This document shows positions 62,008 through 64,000 of a DNA stretch of 64,000 nt, piece after piece. This stretch comes from Paralithodes platypus (lineage: Eukaryota > Arthropoda > Malacostraca > Decapoda > Lithodidae). The translations under genes and the position numbers were made by a program. The notes beneath the pieces were generated by a model. It did no database searches. It saw only the letters and a program-made list of their open reading frames with translations, and was not told the DNA's origin. Location of the stretch: positions 22,996,811 to 23,060,810 of the forward strand of contig CM064481.1 in NCBI GenBank assembly GCA_032716605.1, in the 5' to 3' direction. The number at the start of each line of letters is the position of its first letter. The first letter of the stretch is position 1.

Positions 62008-63372
62008 TTATCTTGCATTTTTGTCTAAATTTGCCCTATTTCTCCAGAAGACTTCCTACATGGTATAGTGTATTGTTCTAGTGATCATTAAATATTATAT
62101 AGGGCTATTTTAAGTTGGCTGATGAATATGAAGCAGTAATATGCTGGACGATGAGAACACTGTATGTAAACATGTCTGGATATCACTGATAATTTTTGGC
62201 ATGAGCTGCATTTTGTGTTACCACCACTGATAAGACATTGGGCTTTTGGCAGAAAATGCCAAAATTGATCAGTGATATCCGAGACATGTTTACATAGTGT
62301 TCTCATCGTCCAGCATATTACTGCTTCATATTCATCAGCCAACTTAAAATAGCCCTGTATAATATTTAATTATCACTAGAACAATACACTATACCATGTA
62401 GGAAGTCTTCTGGAGAAATAGGGCAAATTTAGACAAAAATGCAAGTGTCATAATCCTATAGAAGGCCGATAACCTACCGGAGTTATTATATATAATACCC
62501 CAAAGTAAGCGATTATATTATATGAATAGTCATCACAATTTTTTACAAATTCAACTAGATCAAAATAATATCGAAATGATGGATCAAATATTGATCTTGA
62601 TATGTAAAGCCTGTTGTTTATATACATTGGAGCATATGGCCGCAGCCGCGGTGCCACTCCATTCACGCCTAATCACGATTATATTTCGGTGTATTCTTAC
62701 TTAAATTTATATAATTTGGGTTGATTAGGTTACACAATACAATATTACTAAGTAACAGTACACGCATATATATATATAAATATCATAGCATTTGTCAGAG
62801 TTTAGCAAAGCACCACGGCTGCGTGGGGAGTGCTGAGGGTAGTGAGGGAGAAGTGGCCGAGCTGAGCATGTGCTTGTAGCCTCGTGACCTTGACGTCGTC
62901 TTCCCAAGAGTCAAGTTCAGAAAATCAAGTGTTCGTCACGGTAATTAATCCGTCACTCTTCCTCAGAATTATTGAAATTTCTATGTATGCGATTATTTCT
63001 TGCTCTAATATTAAACAAATAAATATGTTGTATAATTTCACCTAACATGTAATGTCACAACACATCTTAAATTGTATATATTCAAATTTATTGCCGATAT
63101 GTTCTGTTGTCGATTATTCCAGTCCCTGACATACCTCATGATATTTGGTATATTACGCTATTTCGCTTTTATTTTGTCTTTATTTGCTGTGTAGTAATTA
63201 TACTGCAATGCATATTTACTTTCATTGTTAAAAATAGTCAGGAAAGGTTGTCCATATAATGTATATATTTAAAAGTCTGGATCGCCCCTTGTTCATTTTG
63301 TGCCACCCCACTATAATGAGAGTGGGTTATCAGACTTTGGGGTAACAGAAAACGCAGCTATTGGTTCGACCG

Positions 63373-63590
63373 CGCAAAGCACCACGGCTGCGTGAGGGCC
63401 AGTAGGAACGTAGAGATATCGAGGGGGGTGGCGGGTGGGGGGGGCATCTAGCCTCGTGACCTTGACCAAGAGTCAAGTTCAGAAAATCAGTGTTCGTCAC
63501 GGTAATTAATCTGTCACTCCTCCTCAGAATTATTGAAATGTCTATCTATGTATGCGAATATTTCTTGCTCTACTATTAACACCTTACGAG
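63373..63590 (+). repeat. Partial direct third copy of the palindrome arm sequence
   Basis: Repeats 62803-63017 with divergence: GCAAAGCACCACGGCTGCGT, TAGCCTCGTGACCTTGAC, AAGAGTCAAGTTCAGAAAAT, GTGTTCGTCACGGTAATTAA, ATTTCTTGCTCTA. It lacks some internal sequence and has a G-rich insertion at 63421-63445. Confidence 0.88.
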
Positions 63591-64000
63591 CGGCCTATGC
63601 GGTTTATTTATGTGTACCGCACAGCGGGGTGTTTTTAGCCAAAATAGGGCTGTTTACGTGATCATTTTCATGCCTAAATAAGACCCAGAACGTAAAACAA
63701 GTACCTATCCCTGAAAGGGCATAAACAGAGCTTTCGAATGACACCATAACGATCCTTGTATGATGGATAGTTTTCTTGCAATAACCGTGCAACGCGAGTG
63801 CAAAAAGCAGGTAATTCGGTACTTTCAGTACATAATTGAGTATGTAGCGAGTGAGAGAGGGAGGAGGGAGCTGAGATTTGTGTCAGTAGGTTCGCCGCGG
63901 TGGTCTGGAGCAGTCATACGCTCGCTAGTCTCCTGCCACCACTTGTCTCTCTCTCTCAGCCACATTACGTGCTGAAATTGCCACTCGAGTTATGTCGAGC
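63591..64000. other. Unassigned sequence at the window end
   Basis: Begins at TTAA followed by CACCTTACGAGCGGCC, which could be the left end of another TTAA element running off the window. A (CT)n/(AG)n composition occurs near 63850-63960. No gene recognised. Confidence 0.35.

Larger units (their letters stand above)
56480..63178. repeat. Giant imperfect palindrome, arms ~0.93 kb, with later insertions in the left arm
   Basis: Right arm 62256-63178 (923 bp) is unbroken. Its reverse complement is found, in order, as 56480-56983, 60593-60698, 61335-61470 and 62008-62202, together about 940 bp; the centre is a 53-bp spacer (62203-62255). The gaps are a LINE, a TTAA MITE and a 537-bp segment. 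Marker pairs include GATATGTTCTGTTGTCGATT, GCAAAGCACCACGGCTGCGT and CACGGTAATTAATCCGTC and their complements. Part of the arm is repeated directly at 63373-63590. Confidence 0.92.

Overview
The window is eukaryotic, most likely arthropod and probably decapod crustacean. The clues are 5-bp TTAGG/CCTAA repeats of the arthropod telomere type, tRNA-derived SINEs, short tandem-repeat LINE tails, low gene density, exons with GT-AG borders and dense nested transposable elements (TEs). No bacterial, plasmid or CRISPR signature is present. The species call is inference.

Only three loci look like possible host genes. The first is the last two exons of an unrecognised protein gene on the + strand (10994-11198 and 14475-14606, phase-0 junction, 3.3-kb intron full of TEs). 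The second is a minus-strand ORF at 42809-43612 encoding two retropepsin-like aspartic protease lobes in one chain. The third is a lysine-rich reading frame just downstream of it (42460-42808) that may be its tail.

Layout. 1-4.35 kb: 3' part of a Ty3/gypsy LTR retrotransposon (RNase H end, integrase, very long proline-rich tail, putative 3' LTR). 4.4-11 kb: a 39-bp tandem repeat, then an AT-rich palindromic array broken into three segments by a Tigger/pogo transposon (5441-8748, TA duplication) and a 5'-truncated RTE-type LINE (8901-10784). The Tigger transposase is itself interrupted by a 642-bp TTAA element. 11-19 kb: host exons, foldback repeats, TTAA MITEs and a perfect 30-bp x 16 tandem repeat. 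19.4-22.1 kb: a CR1/L2-like LINE with an uninterrupted reverse-transcriptase ORF. 22-28 kb: MITEs, a 1.08-kb TA-flanked inverted-repeat element, and a LINE split by a stack of TTAA and TA elements. 27.7-32.3 kb: an inverted-repeat element with a 9-bp target duplication that holds a nearly intact piggyBac transposon (28081-31766). 33-39 kb: satellite-like repeats, a second MITE of the piggyBac-related family, and a nearly full-length RTE LINE (35576-38793) nested in another LINE. 39.8-42.4 kb: a longer copy of that second LINE, broken by one stop codon. 44-56 kb: mostly non-coding repeats (LTR-like segments, SINEs, foldback MITEs, a 550-bp tandem duplication). 56.5-63.2 kb: a giant imperfect palindrome with arms of about 0.93 kb. 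Its left arm was later hit by a 3.6-kb LINE carrying a 2A-like motif, by a 632-bp TTAA MITE and by a 0.5-kb segment.

The region therefore reads as a stratified record of TE activity. At least twelve elements bounded by TTAA (the piggyBac target) lie in 64 kb. In several nests the uninterrupted host copy can be compared directly, so insertion order and target duplications can be read from the sequence. All function calls come from motifs I could see in the translated sequence; no database search was possible.
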